DNA of 64,000 bases from Streptomyces ardesiacus. Lineage in GTDB: Bacteria > Actinomycetota > Actinomycetes > Streptomycetales > Streptomycetaceae. The translations under genes and the position numbers were made by a program. The notes below the pieces were generated by a model that saw nothing but the letters and a program-made list of their open reading frames with translations, searched no databases and was not told where the DNA came from. Below are positions 42,348 to 50,865 of the stretch, one piece after another (position 1 is the first letter of the stretch; each line of letters starts with the position of its first letter). Where the stretch lies: positions 1 through 64,000 of the forward strand of contig NZ_BEWC01000005.1 in the NCBI RefSeq assembly GCF_003112575.1, given 5' to 3'.

Positions 42348-42992
42348 TCAGCCGGCGGCGAGGTGGTGCCGGGAGCCCGGGGCCGGCGGGGCGGGCGGGG
42401 CGGCGGGCGGGGTGGGCTTGCGGCGCGGGAAGACCTCGCCGGGGGTGGGGACGGGCCGCTTGGGGGTGGCCGGGGCGGGGCGGGGGGCCGGCTTCTGTGC
42501 GGGCTTCTGCGCGGGCTCGCCGTCGGGGCGGCGACCGCCGGGGACGGCGTGGAGGTGGGTGCGGGCGGCGGGGAGCGTGACCGTGGCGGTGGTGGACGTC
42601 GTGGACGTCGTGGGTGCCGTGGGTGCCGTGGGGCCGCAGCGGGTCAGGAGGGCGGCCGCGGCGGGGTTGCCGCGCAGGGCGCCCAGGGCGGCGAGGTCGT
42701 CCGCACCGGGGCGGTGACCGGCATCCAGTGCCTCGTCCAGGAGCGCGAGGTATCCGGTGGCGGTGCCGGGGAGGGCGGCGCGGTACCGGGCGAGGTCGGC
42801 CACGAGGAAGGCGCGGTGCCTGGCCCGCTCCCGCATCGCCTCGTCGAGCGACTCTGCGAGCTGGAGGCAGTCCTCGGCCTCCTGGGCCGTGACCGGGCTG
42901 GGGTTCAGGGCGAGGGCGAGGGCTCGCCGGAGCACACGCAGCTCCTGAGCACCGAACGCCATGCCGCCGCGGGGTCCGTAGGGCGTGGGCAT
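42348..42992 (-). CDS. Conserved hypothetical protein with proline-rich tail
   Basis: A 214-aa protein. The first about 115 residues are helical (GAQELRVLRRALALAL, AEDCLQLAESLDEAMRERAR, RYRAALPGTATGYLALLDEAL). The remainder is a disordered Pro/Thr/Ala-rich tail (KPAQKPAPRPAPATPKRP). No membrane segment or catalytic motif is seen. TATCGT (43004-42999) lies 6 nt before ATG, a leaderless arrangement. The dispersed repeat copy 2 lies immediately upstream. I do not recognise the family. Confidence 0.72.
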   Translation of the reverse strand: MPTPYGPRGGMAFGAQELRVLRRALALALNPSPVTAQEAEDCLQLAESLDEAMRERARHRAFLVADLARYRAALPGTATGYLALLDEALDAGHRPGADDLAALGALRGNPAAAALLTRCGPTAPTAPTTSTTSTTATVTLPAARTHLHAVPGGRRPDGEPAQKPAQKPAPRPAPATPKRPVPTPGEVFPRRKPTPPAAPPAPPAPGSRHHLAAG

Positions 42993-43067
42993 GGGGCGAC
43001 GATACGCGCTAATCAGACAAACCAGGCATAGGGGGCGCTGGTGTGGCGCACGCGCCCACCCGGACGA

Positions 43068-43463
43068 GGGTGCCTGCGGCGGCTGTCGGGGTGGGTGGGG
43101 GTGCGGGTGCCTCCGGCGGTGGTGCGGGTGCGATTGCCTGCGGCGCCTGTGCGGGTCCGGGGGGGGTGCGCGGTGCGCGGTGTGGTGCGTGGTGGGTCGG
43201 GGCCGCGCCGGGGGGTGTCCGTCCTCGGAACGGCGCGGAATCGGTCGGCCACAGAAGTGAACTCCGTTGACGCGCCAACCGCTGCGGGCGGACACCCCCC
43301 GACACGACCCCTTCTCGCCGTACGCGGCTGCCGGCCGTAGCCCCCTAGCTGCGGGCAGTCGTGCCGCTGGGGCGGCACGGGTGGGCGCAGCGGCACCCCG
43401 TTAGCGCCGGGCTCGCGACCCGACCCCGCACCCGCACACACCCCGGGCACCCGTCAACGCCGG
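43068..43463 (+). repeat. Dispersed intergenic repeat, copy 2
   Basis: Same orientation as copy 1. The 13-bp inverted repeat is at 43209-43221 and 43289-43301, with the same 80-nt offset. The flanking conserved blocks (GACACGACCCCTTCTCGCCG, GCTGCGGGCAGTCGTGCC and the GTCAACGCCGG end) are present. The segment 43256-43264 (AGTGAACTC) replaces TCTTTGCGG of copies 1 and 3. It fills the 502-nt gap between coaX and the upstream hypothetical gene. Confidence 0.85.
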
Positions 43464-43494
43464 CGCCGGGCCGTGTGGCCCACCCCCGGGTGGC

Positions 43495-44292
43495 CTACAT
43501 GCGGGACACGTTCCGTTCGTACACCAGCCGCAAGCCCATCAGCGTCAGCCACGGCTCGTGTTCGTCGATGACCGAGGACTCGCCCAGCACCATCGGTGCC
43601 AGCCCGCCCGTCGCGATGACGGTCACGTCGTCCGGGTCGTCGGCCAGTTCCCGCGCCATGCGGTTGACGACCCCGTCGACCTGGCCCGCGAAGCCGTACA
43701 CGATGCCCGACTGCATCGCCTCGACCGTGTTCTTGCCGATCACGCTCCGCGGCCGGGCCACCTCGATCTTGCGGAGCTGGGCGCCCTTGACGCCGAGTGC
43801 CTCGACCGAGATCTCGATGCCGGGGGCGATCACGCCGCCGATGTACTCCCCGCGCGCGCTGACCGCGTCGAACGTCGTCGCCGTACCGAAGTCCACGACG
43901 ATCGCCGGACCGCCGTACAGCTCGACCGCGGCGACGGAGTTGATGATGCGGTCGGCGCCGACCTCCTTGGGGTGGTCGGTGAGGATCGGGACGCCGGTCT
44001 TGACGCCCGGTTCGACCAGGACCGCGGGGACGTCGCCGTAGTAGCGGCGGGTGACCTCGCGCAGTTCGTGCAGGACCGAGGGGACCGTGGCGCAGATGGC
44101 GATGCCGTCGATGCCGTCGCCCAGTTCCTCGCCGAGCAGCGGGTGCATGCCCATCAGGCCCTGGAGGAGCACCGCCAGCTCGTCGGCCGTACGGCGCGAG
44201 TCCGTGGAGATGCGCCAGTGCTCGACGATGTCCTCGCCGTCGAAGAGGCCGAGGACGGTGTGCGTGTTGCCTACGTCGATCGTCAGCAGCAT
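43495..44292 (-). CDS. coaX: Type III pantothenate kinase
   Basis: A 265-aa ASKHA kinase for the first committed step of CoA synthesis, phosphorylating pantothenate. It starts MLLTIDVGNTHTVLGLFDGE, with further motifs GADRIINSVAAVELYG, IVVDFGTATTFDAVS, GVIAPGIEISVEAL and FAGQVDGVVNRM, all typical of CoaX. It is the last gene of the five-gene cofactor operon, beginning 4 nt after nadC. Placing it after panC links pantothenate synthesis to its use. Confidence 0.95.
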   Translation of the reverse strand: MLLTIDVGNTHTVLGLFDGEDIVEHWRISTDSRRTADELAVLLQGLMGMHPLLGEELGDGIDGIAICATVPSVLHELREVTRRYYGDVPAVLVEPGVKTGVPILTDHPKEVGADRIINSVAAVELYGGPAIVVDFGTATTFDAVSARGEYIGGVIAPGIEISVEALGVKGAQLRKIEVARPRSVIGKNTVEAMQSGIVYGFAGQVDGVVNRMARELADDPDDVTVIATGGLAPMVLGESSVIDEHEPWLTLMGLRLVYERNVSRM

Positions 44293-44296
44293 GGCT

Positions 44297-45286
44297 CTAC
44301 TCCGCCGCTCGCAGGTCCAGGCCGATGTCCAGGATCGGGGAGCTGTGGGTGAGCGCGCCCACGGCCAGATAGTCGACGCCCGTGTCGGCGTACGCCTTGG
44401 CGTTGGCCAGGGTGAGGCGGCCGGAGGCCTCCAGCGCGGCGCGGCCGGCGACCAGGGCCACCGCCTCCTCGCACTCGTCCGGGGTGAAGTTGTCCAGCAG
44501 GATCAGGTCCGCGCCCGCGTCGACGACCTCGCGGAGCTGGTGCAGGGTGTCGACCTCGACCTCGATGGGCACGTCCGGGAAGCGTTCGCGCACGGCGTGG
44601 AAGGCCTCGGCGACGCCGCCCGCGGCGACCACGTGGTTGTCCTTGACCAGGGCCGCGTCCGAGAGGGACATGCGGTGGTTGACGCCGCTGCCGCAGCGGA
44701 CCGCGAACTTCTCCAGGCTGCGCAGCCCGGGGGTGGTCTTGCGGGTGTCGCGGACCTTGGTCTTCGTGCCGTCCAGGGCGTCCGCCCACGCGCGCGTGGC
44801 CGTCGCGATGCCCGACATGCGGCACAGGAGGTTCAGGGCGCTGCGTTCGGCGGTGAGGATGTCGCGGGTGCGCGTGGTCACGGAGAGGAGCTTCTGGCCC
44901 TCCTCCACGCGGTCGCCGTCCTCGACGTGGCGCTCCACCTCGAACTCGTCCGTGCAGACGACCGAGAGGACCGCCTCGGCGACCCGGAGGCCCGCCACGA
45001 CGCCCGCCTCGCGCGCGGTGAAGTCGGCCGTGGCCACGGCGTCCTCGGGGATGGTCGCGACGGTCGTCACGTCCACGCCGCCCGCCAGGTCCTCCTGGAC
45101 GGCGACGTTGGCGATGTCCTCCACCTCGACGGGGTCGAGGCCGGAGTCGAGCAGGAGGACCGCGAGGGCGGGGTCGAGGCCGCACTCCATGTAGGCCTCC
45201 TCTTCGTTGTCCGCGCCGCAGGCGCAGCCGTCGCCGCAGCCTCCGCCGGAGGCGAGGGGGAGTTCGTTGGGGTCGGAGGGGTTCAC
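44297..45286 (-). CDS. nadC: Nicotinate-nucleotide pyrophosphorylase with Cys-rich N-terminus
   Basis: A 329-aa quinolinate phosphoribosyltransferase, which makes nicotinate mononucleotide from quinolinate and PRPP. The core shows EDIANVAVQEDLAGGVDVTT, KTTPGLRSLEKFAVRCGSGV (substrate-binding Arg/Lys) and LILLDNFTPDECEEAV. The first 31 residues contain GGGCGDGCACGADNEEE, which is absent from standard NadC. GTG 45286 has CAGGAG upstream; an internal ATG at 45190 has a better ribosome site (GAGGAGG) and would give the usual 297 aa. I favour the long form because such an N-terminus recurs, as I recall, in other Streptomyces. Confidence 0.92.
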   Translation of the reverse strand: MNPSDPNELPLASGGGCGDGCACGADNEEEAYMECGLDPALAVLLLDSGLDPVEVEDIANVAVQEDLAGGVDVTTVATIPEDAVATADFTAREAGVVAGLRVAEAVLSVVCTDEFEVERHVEDGDRVEEGQKLLSVTTRTRDILTAERSALNLLCRMSGIATATRAWADALDGTKTKVRDTRKTTPGLRSLEKFAVRCGSGVNHRMSLSDAALVKDNHVVAAGGVAEAFHAVRERFPDVPIEVEVDTLHQLREVVDAGADLILLDNFTPDECEEAVALVAGRAALEASGRLTLANAKAYADTGVDYLAVGALTHSSPILDIGLDLRAAE

Positions 45287-45290
45287 TGGG

Positions 45291-47024
45291 TCACTGCTCC
45301 TGGGGACGGTGCGTCGGCTGGGCGCCGTGGACGGTCGGGGGGAATTCTGGCGTGTCCGTGGTCTGCACGGCGAGGGAGCGGTCAGGGTTCAGCCGTACGA
45401 CGACGTGGCGGCGCCAGGACGTGTCGTCGCGGTCCGCGTGGTCCTCGCGCCAGTGGCAGCCGCGGGTCTCCTCGCGCCGGACCGCGGCGGCGACCAGGAC
45501 GCGGGCCACGCACAGGAGGTTGGTGGCCTCCCAGGTGTCGACGCCCGGCTCGGAGGTCTTGCCGTTCTCGTGCAGGGCCTCGCGGGCCTCGGCGTGCAGG
45601 GCGTCCAGCCGCTCGGCCGCGCGCGTGAGGGAGCCGGCCGAGCGCAGGACTCCGGCGCCCTCCGTCATGATCCGCTGGATCGTGAGGCGGGCCTCGGGCG
45701 GCAGGAGGGGCTGCGCCGGGCTCGCCGGGCGGGGCAGGGGTGCGGGCACGCGCGCGTGGAGGGTGCCCGCCGTGTGACCGGCCGCTATGTCGGCGGCGAT
45801 GCGCTCGGCGTAGACCAGGCCCTCCAGGAGGGAGTTCGAGGCCAGGCGGTTGGCGCCGTGCACGCCGGTGCACGCGACCTCACCGCACGCGTACAGGCCG
45901 GGGACGGTCGTCCGGCCGTGGGCGTCGGTGCGGACGCCGCCCGAGGCGTAGTGGGCGGCCGGGGCGACGGGGACCGGCTCGGTGACCGGGTCGATGCCGT
46001 GGGCCCGGCAGGCGGCGAGGATCGTGGGGAAGCGGTGTTCCCACATGTCGGCGCCGAAGTGGCGGGCGTCCAGGTACATGTGCGCGGCGCCCTGCTCCTG
46101 CATGCGGCGCGTGATGGCCTTGGCGACGATGTCGCGGGGGGCGAGTTCCGCCAGCTCGTGCTGCCCGAGCATGAAGCGCACGCCGTCCGCGTCCACCAGG
46201 TGGGCGCCCTCACCGCGTACCGCCTCGGAGACCAGCGGCTGCTGCCCCTCGGCGTCCGGGCCCAGGAAGAGGACGGTGGGGTGGAACTGGACGAACTCCA
46301 GGTCGCTCACCTCGGCGCCCGCGCGCAGGGCGAGGGCCACGCCGTCGCCGGTGGAGACCGACGGGTTCGTCGTCGCCGAGAAGACCTGGCCCATGCCGCC
46401 GGTGGCGAGGACGACCGCGGGGGCGTGGACCGCCCCGACACCGTCGTGCTGGCCCTCGCCCATGACGTGCAGGGTGACGCCCGCCGTACGGCCCTCGTCG
46501 TCCGTGAGGAGGTCCAGGACCAGGGCGTTCTCGACGGTGCGCAGGCCACGCGCGCGTACCGCCTCGACCAGGGCGCGGGAGATCTCGGCGCCCGTGGCGT
46601 CGCCGCCCGCGTGGGCGATGCGGCGACGGTGGTGGCCGCCCTCGCGGGCGAGGGCCAGGCCGCCCCCGGTGGACTCGTCGAAGTGCGCGCCGGTCGCGAT
46701 GAGGCGGCGTACGGCGTCGGGGCCCTCGGTGACCAGGGTGCGCACCGCTTCCTCGTCGCACAGGCCGGCGCCGGCGACCAGGGTGTCGTCGAGGTGCTGC
46801 TCGGGGGTGTCGCCCTCGCCGAGGGCCGCGGCTATGCCGCCCTGCGCCCAGCGGGTGGAGCCGTCGTCGAGACGGGCCTTGGTGACGACGACGGTGGTGA
46901 GGCCGGCCGCCTCGCAGCGCAGGGCCGCGGTGAGGCCCGCGACGCCGGAGCCGACGACCACCACGTCCGCGGCGACGGCCCAGCCGGGCGCGGGGGCGTG
47001 CAGACGTATGCCTGTGCTGGTCAC
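45291..47024 (-). CDS. nadB: L-aspartate oxidase
   Basis: A 577-aa flavoenzyme that oxidises L-aspartate to iminoaspartate, the first step of de novo NAD synthesis. The FAD-binding start is ADVVVVGSGVAGLTAALRCE, followed by RWAQGGIAAAL, the substrate-loop region GGHHRRRIAHAGGDATG, LEFVQFHPT and HYASGGVRTDAHGRT, then ACTGVHGANRLASNSLLEGL. Its GTG start overlaps the panC stop (GTGA) and its end is 4 nt from nadC, so the genes are coupled. NadA, the quinolinate synthase, is not in this window. Confidence 0.96.
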   Translation of the reverse strand: MTSTGIRLHAPAPGWAVAADVVVVGSGVAGLTAALRCEAAGLTTVVVTKARLDDGSTRWAQGGIAAALGEGDTPEQHLDDTLVAGAGLCDEEAVRTLVTEGPDAVRRLIATGAHFDESTGGGLALAREGGHHRRRIAHAGGDATGAEISRALVEAVRARGLRTVENALVLDLLTDDEGRTAGVTLHVMGEGQHDGVGAVHAPAVVLATGGMGQVFSATTNPSVSTGDGVALALRAGAEVSDLEFVQFHPTVLFLGPDAEGQQPLVSEAVRGEGAHLVDADGVRFMLGQHELAELAPRDIVAKAITRRMQEQGAAHMYLDARHFGADMWEHRFPTILAACRAHGIDPVTEPVPVAPAAHYASGGVRTDAHGRTTVPGLYACGEVACTGVHGANRLASNSLLEGLVYAERIAADIAAGHTAGTLHARVPAPLPRPASPAQPLLPPEARLTIQRIMTEGAGVLRSAGSLTRAAERLDALHAEAREALHENGKTSEPGVDTWEATNLLCVARVLVAAAVRREETRGCHWREDHADRDDTSWRRHVVVRLNPDRSLAVQTTDTPEFPPTVHGAQPTHRPQEQ

Positions 47025-48031
47025 GAGGCGGCTCCGTGGGGTCCGAAGGTGAGGTGGACGTTGTCGATCAGGCGGGTGGCGCCGACCCGGGCGGCGACGG
47101 CGAGGACGGCCTCGCCGGTGTGGTCGTCGCCGATCTCGGTGAAGTCGGACGGGTCGACCAGGGCGAGGTAGTCCAGCTCCAGGGGCGGGGTGGCGCGGGC
47201 GGCGTCGTCCAGCACCAGGCGGGCGGCGTCCCGGACGGCCGTCGCGCCGCCCGGGGCCGAGGTGGCGACCGCGTGGGCGTCGGCCGCCGCGCGGGACTCG
47301 CCCAGGGCGCCCAGTGCCTCGGCACGCGCCTGTGTGGCGGGCACTTCGCGGGCCCGCGCGCACAGGGCCTCCTGGGCGGCGTGCCGGTCCTGGCCGGCGA
47401 AGAGGGCCTGGGAGAGCGCGAGGGCGGTGCGGCGTTCCGCGGTGGAGAGGTAGCGGTTGCGGCTGGACCGGGCCAGGCCGTCCTCCTCGCGCACGGTGGG
47501 GACGCCGACGATCTCCACGCCGAAGTTGAGGTCGCGGACCATGCGGCGGATCAGCGCGAGCTGCTGGGCGTCCTTCTGGCCGTACAGGGCGAGGTCGGGG
47601 CGGGTGAGGTGGAGCAGCTTGGCGACGACGGTGAGCACGCCGTCGAAGTGGCCGGGGCGGGAGGCGCCCTCCAGGCGTTCTCCCATGGGGCCGGCCGTGA
47701 TGCGCACCTGGGGTTCGCCGCCCGGGTAGACCTCGTCGACGGCCGGGGCGAAGACGGCGTCGGCGCCCGCCCTTCCGGCGATCTCCAGGTCCGCGTCGAG
47801 GGTGCGCGGGTAGCGGTCGAGGTCCTCGCCGGCGCCGAACTGGAGGGGGTTCACGAAGACGGTGACGACGACCTCGCCGTCGGGTCCGGCGAGGTCGCGG
47901 GCCGCGCGGATCAGGGTGGCGTGGCCCTCGTGCAGGGCGCCCATCGTCATCACGACGGCCCGGCGGCCGCGGTGCACGCGCGCGTGGAGCTCGTCGGCGG
48001 TGCGCAGGAGGGCGGGCGGGGTGGTGGTCAT
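47021..48031 (-). CDS. panC: Pantothenate synthetase
   Basis: A 336-aa ligase that joins pantoate and beta-alanine using ATP. The nucleotide-binding HxGH motif is in TMGALHEGHATLI, followed by TVFVNPLQFGAGEDLDRYPR, PGHFDGVLTVVAKLL, YGQKDAQQLALIRRM and the KMSKS-like SSRNRYLS. An extra segment of about 40 residues is present around 215-260 (ATQARAEALGALGESRAAAD). ATG overlaps the stop codon of the DUF2520-type gene (ATGA), showing coupling. Confidence 0.96.
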   Translation of the reverse strand: MTTTPPALLRTADELHARVHRGRRAVVMTMGALHEGHATLIRAARDLAGPDGEVVVTVFVNPLQFGAGEDLDRYPRTLDADLEIAGRAGADAVFAPAVDEVYPGGEPQVRITAGPMGERLEGASRPGHFDGVLTVVAKLLHLTRPDLALYGQKDAQQLALIRRMVRDLNFGVEIVGVPTVREEDGLARSSRNRYLSTAERRTALALSQALFAGQDRHAAQEALCARAREVPATQARAEALGALGESRAAADAHAVATSAPGGATAVRDAARLVLDDAARATPPLELDYLALVDPSDFTEIGDDHTGEAVLAVAARVGATRLIDNVHLTFGPHGAAS

Positions 48032-49047
48032 CGGGCGCCTCCGTCGGTGCCTTCGGGGCCGTCGGGGCCTTCGGGGTCGGGGTTTCCGCCGGGGCCGGGC
48101 TTCCCGTCCGTGCCGGTGGGCCGCGTGGGGCCGGCCGTACCGGCGGCTCCGTCGGCCAGTACGCCGAGCAGGTCCTCGGCGAGTTCCGGCTTCAGCAGCC
48201 CGTGGTCCAGGGCGCGGTCGGCCGTCGCGCGGGCCATCGCCAGGTAGCCCGCGACGGCCTGGGGGGCGTGCGCGCGCAGCTCGGTGATGTGCGCGGCGAC
48301 GGTGCCCGCGTCCCCGCGCGCGACCGGGCCGGTGAGGGCCGCGTCACCCGAACGCAGGGCGTTGTCGAGGGAGGCGCCCAGCAGCGGGCCGAGCATCCGG
48401 TCGGGGGCGCCGACGCCGGCCGTGCGCAGCAGCTCCATGGACTGGGCGACCAGGGTGATCAGGTGGTTGGAGCCCAGGGCGAGCGCCGCGTGGTAGAGCG
48501 GGCGACGGTCCTCGGCGATCCACTCCGGCTCGCCGCCCATCTCGATGACCAGGGCCTCGGCGGCCAGCCGCAGCTCCTCGGGTGCGGTGACGCCGAAGGA
48601 GCAGCCGGCCAGGCGCTGGACGTCCACCGGGGTGCCGGTGAAGGTCATCGCCGGGTGCAGGGCCAGCGGCAGGGCACCGGCGCGCAGCGCGGGGTCCAGG
48701 ACCCGTGCGCCGTACCGCCCGGAGGTGTGCACCAGCAGGTGGCCCGGGCGCACCGCCCCGGTCTCGGCGAGCCCGGCGACCAGGCCGGGCAGGGCGTCGT
48801 CGGGGACCGTCAGCAGGACCAGTTCGGCGTGTCCCAGGACCTCGGCGGGCGTCATGAGCGGTACGTCGGGCAGGAGGGCGGCGGCGCGCCTCCTGGAGGC
48901 GTCGGAGACCCCCGAGACGGCCACCGGGCGGTGCCCGGCGAGCTGGAGGGACGCGGCCAGCGCGGGGCCCACCCGTCCGGCGCCGACAACGCCTACGGTG
49001 AGCCGCGCGGGGCGGTCCTTGGGGTCTGGCTGTGGGGTTGTGTTCAC
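48028..49047 (-). CDS. Rossmann-fold / DUF2520 oxidoreductase-like protein
   Basis: A 339-aa protein. The N-terminal NAD(P)-binding fold (VGVVGAGRVGPALAASLQLA) is followed by a C-terminal helical domain of the DUF2520 type (PLALHPAMTFTGTPVDVQRL, GSNHLITLVAQSMELLR). The architecture resembles ketopantoate reductase and pyrroline-5-carboxylate reductase. It heads the operon, directly coupled to panC, as Rv3603c does in Mycobacterium. A role as the ketopantoate reductase step is plausible but unproven. The tail contains Gly/Pro/Asp repeats (TGTDGKPGPGGNPDPEG). The start codon is GTG. Confidence 0.85.
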   Translation of the reverse strand: MNTTPQPDPKDRPARLTVGVVGAGRVGPALAASLQLAGHRPVAVSGVSDASRRRAAALLPDVPLMTPAEVLGHAELVLLTVPDDALPGLVAGLAETGAVRPGHLLVHTSGRYGARVLDPALRAGALPLALHPAMTFTGTPVDVQRLAGCSFGVTAPEELRLAAEALVIEMGGEPEWIAEDRRPLYHAALALGSNHLITLVAQSMELLRTAGVGAPDRMLGPLLGASLDNALRSGDAALTGPVARGDAGTVAAHITELRAHAPQAVAGYLAMARATADRALDHGLLKPELAEDLLGVLADGAAGTAGPTRPTGTDGKPGPGGNPDPEGPDGPEGTDGGAR

Positions 49048-49247
49048 GCGACGGCGGCCTTCCCGTTCCAGTCCGCTCGGGGTACCGGACGATTTCTCGT
49101 CATGTTAACGCGATCGGTCCGGGCGACGTCCGGTTGTCCACAGGCTGTGGGTTTCCGCGCGGCAGCGGGACACACACCGCGCGCGCGTGTCGGAACCTGG
49201 GGAGAAACGGGGTGTCCGGCGGGCGGCCGACGCGACATGATCCCCGC

Positions 49248-50456
49248 ATGAGCGACACGGCAGAGCGAAACGAACAGGCGGAACCGGCGGAACCCGCAGG
49301 GCACGGACCGGCGGAACCGGACCGGCAGCGCGATGAACTCCGGCGCAAACGGCGTGTGGCCGCCCTCCGCGACGCGCGGCGCGTGCTCGCCCGCCCGGGC
49401 TTCACCGCCACCCTGCGCGAGCGCATCGCCCTGCTGGACGGGGCCGACGAGCTGTACGACCTCGACGAGCCCTCCGACATGTACGGCAACGGCGTCGTGG
49501 CGGCCCTGGAGGAGAGGACCGCCGCCCTGCTCGGCACGGAGGCCGCCGCCTTCTTCCCGACCGGCACCATGGCCCAGCAGGTGGCCCTGCGCTGCTGGGC
49601 GGGCCGCACCGGCAACCCGGTCGTCGCCCTGCACGGGCTCGGCCACCCCGAGCGGCACGAGCGCAACGCCTTCAGCCGGGTCAGCGGGCTGCGCCCGGTA
49701 CGGCTGACCGACGCCCCCCGCCCGCCGACCGCCGACGAGGTGCGCGGCTTCGAGGAACCCTTCGGGACGCTGATGCTGGAGCTGCCGCTCCGCGAGGCCG
49801 GCTACCTGCTGCCCACCTGGGAGGAGCTCACCGACGTCGTCGAGGCCGCCCGGGAGCGCGACGCGGTGGTCCACTTCGACGGGGCCCGCCTGTGGGAGTG
49901 CACCGCCCACTTCGGGCGGCCCCTGGCCGAGATCGCGGGCCTGGCGGACAGCGTGTACGTCTCGTTCTACAAGTCCCTCAAGGGCTACGGCGGCGCCGCC
50001 CTGGCCGGTCCCCGGACGCTGGTCGAGGAGGCGAAGGCCTGGCGGCACCGGTACGGCGGCCAGGTGTTCCAGCAGTTCCCCACGGCGCTGTCCGCGCTGG
50101 CCGGCCTGGAGCGCGAGCTGCCCCGGCTGCCTTCGTACGTGGCCCACGCGCGCGTGGTGGCCGCCGCGCTGCGCGAGGGCCTCGCCTCGGCGGGGCTGCC
50201 GTGGGCGCGGGTGCACCCCGGGGTGCCGCACACGCACGAGTTCCAGGTCTGGCTGCCCTGCGCCCCGGACGCCGCGGAAGAGGCCGCGCTGCGGCAGGCC
50301 GAGGAGACCGGGGCGATGCTCTTCTCCCACCCGTGGGACGAGGGCGGCCCCGGTCTCGCCCTCACGGAGGTCTCCGTGGGCGAGGCCGGGCTGGAGTGGA
50401 CGGCGGACGACGTCCGCGCGGCGGTCGCCGGCTTCGTGGCCCGGCTGACCGCCTGA
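49248..50456 (+). CDS. Threonine aldolase-family PLP-dependent lyase
   Basis: A 402-aa fold-type I PLP enzyme of the beta-eliminating lyase/threonine aldolase family. Features are DLDEPSDMYGNGVVAALEER, AAFFPTGTMAQQVALRCWAG, HFDGARLWECTAHFGRPLAE and the PLP lysine in VYVSFYKSLKGYGGAALAG. Members cleave beta-hydroxy amino acids or act on related substrates; the exact one is unknown. The N-terminal 40 residues are charged and variable. CATGAT (49236-49241) lies 6 nt before ATG, so it is leaderless. It is divergent from the cofactor operon. Confidence 0.86.
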   Translation: MSDTAERNEQAEPAEPAGHGPAEPDRQRDELRRKRRVAALRDARRVLARPGFTATLRERIALLDGADELYDLDEPSDMYGNGVVAALEERTAALLGTEAAAFFPTGTMAQQVALRCWAGRTGNPVVALHGLGHPERHERNAFSRVSGLRPVRLTDAPRPPTADEVRGFEEPFGTLMLELPLREAGYLLPTWEELTDVVEAARERDAVVHFDGARLWECTAHFGRPLAEIAGLADSVYVSFYKSLKGYGGAALAGPRTLVEEAKAWRHRYGGQVFQQFPTALSALAGLERELPRLPSYVAHARVVAAALREGLASAGLPWARVHPGVPHTHEFQVWLPCAPDAAEEAALRQAEETGAMLFSHPWDEGGPGLALTEVSVGEAGLEWTADDVRAAVAGFVARLTA

Positions 50457-50462
50457 GCGGGG

Positions 50463-50690
50463 TCACCCGGCCGGTCGGCCCAGGGCGCGCGGCCACAGGG
50501 ACCACCACCGGCGCAGGGCCCGCCGTACGCGGCCCCGCGCGGGACGGCCCGCGAGGACGGCCTCGAACTGGCGGCGGTCGCGCCATTCGCGCACGACCTG
50601 CCAGTCGTGGGCGCCGGGCGCGGGCGGTGCGGGCCGGCCGAGCTGCCGGGCGCGGTAGGTGTCGAGGAGGTACTGCTGCGTGATGCTCAT
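50463..50690 (-). CDS. Small arginine/tryptophan-rich protein
   Basis: A 75-aa frame starting MSITQQYLLDTYRARQLGRP, continuing HDWQVVREWRDRRQFEAVLA and ending in a basic amphipathic stretch, RRALRRWWSLWPRALGRP. A ribosome site AAGGCGG precedes ATG. I know of no family function. It is divergent from the ArsR-type regulator, with an 11-bp inverted repeat in the shared 175-nt region, so it may be that regulator's target. The two stop codons of this gene and the aldolase converge with a 6-nt gap. Confidence 0.7.
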   Translation of the reverse strand: MSITQQYLLDTYRARQLGRPAPPAPGAHDWQVVREWRDRRQFEAVLAGRPARGRVRRALRRWWSLWPRALGRPAG

Positions 50691-50801
50691 GACGGACCGC
50701 CTTCTCAGGGAGACGTCTGGGGAGACGTGGGGACGAGTGAGGTACGGGCTCCGCGGCTGCCCCGATGACACCAGGCTGCTCCGCCCCGTGCCCCGCGGTC
50801 G

Positions 50802-50830
50802 CGCCGATTGACGGCGGCGGTCAATCGGCG
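50802..50830. promoter_or_regulatory. 11-bp perfect inverted repeat, likely operator of the ArsR-type gene
   Basis: CGCCGATTGAC (50802-50812) and GTCAATCGGCG (50820-50830) are exact complements separated by 7 nt. The site lies 36 nt before the ArsR-type start codon and 112 nt before the divergent small gene. TTGACG within the left arm could double as a -35. Winged-helix ArsR dimers typically bind sites of this size. Confidence 0.65.
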
Positions 50831-50865
50831 GCGGCATTGTCAGTGGCCGCGTGCACCATGGGGGC

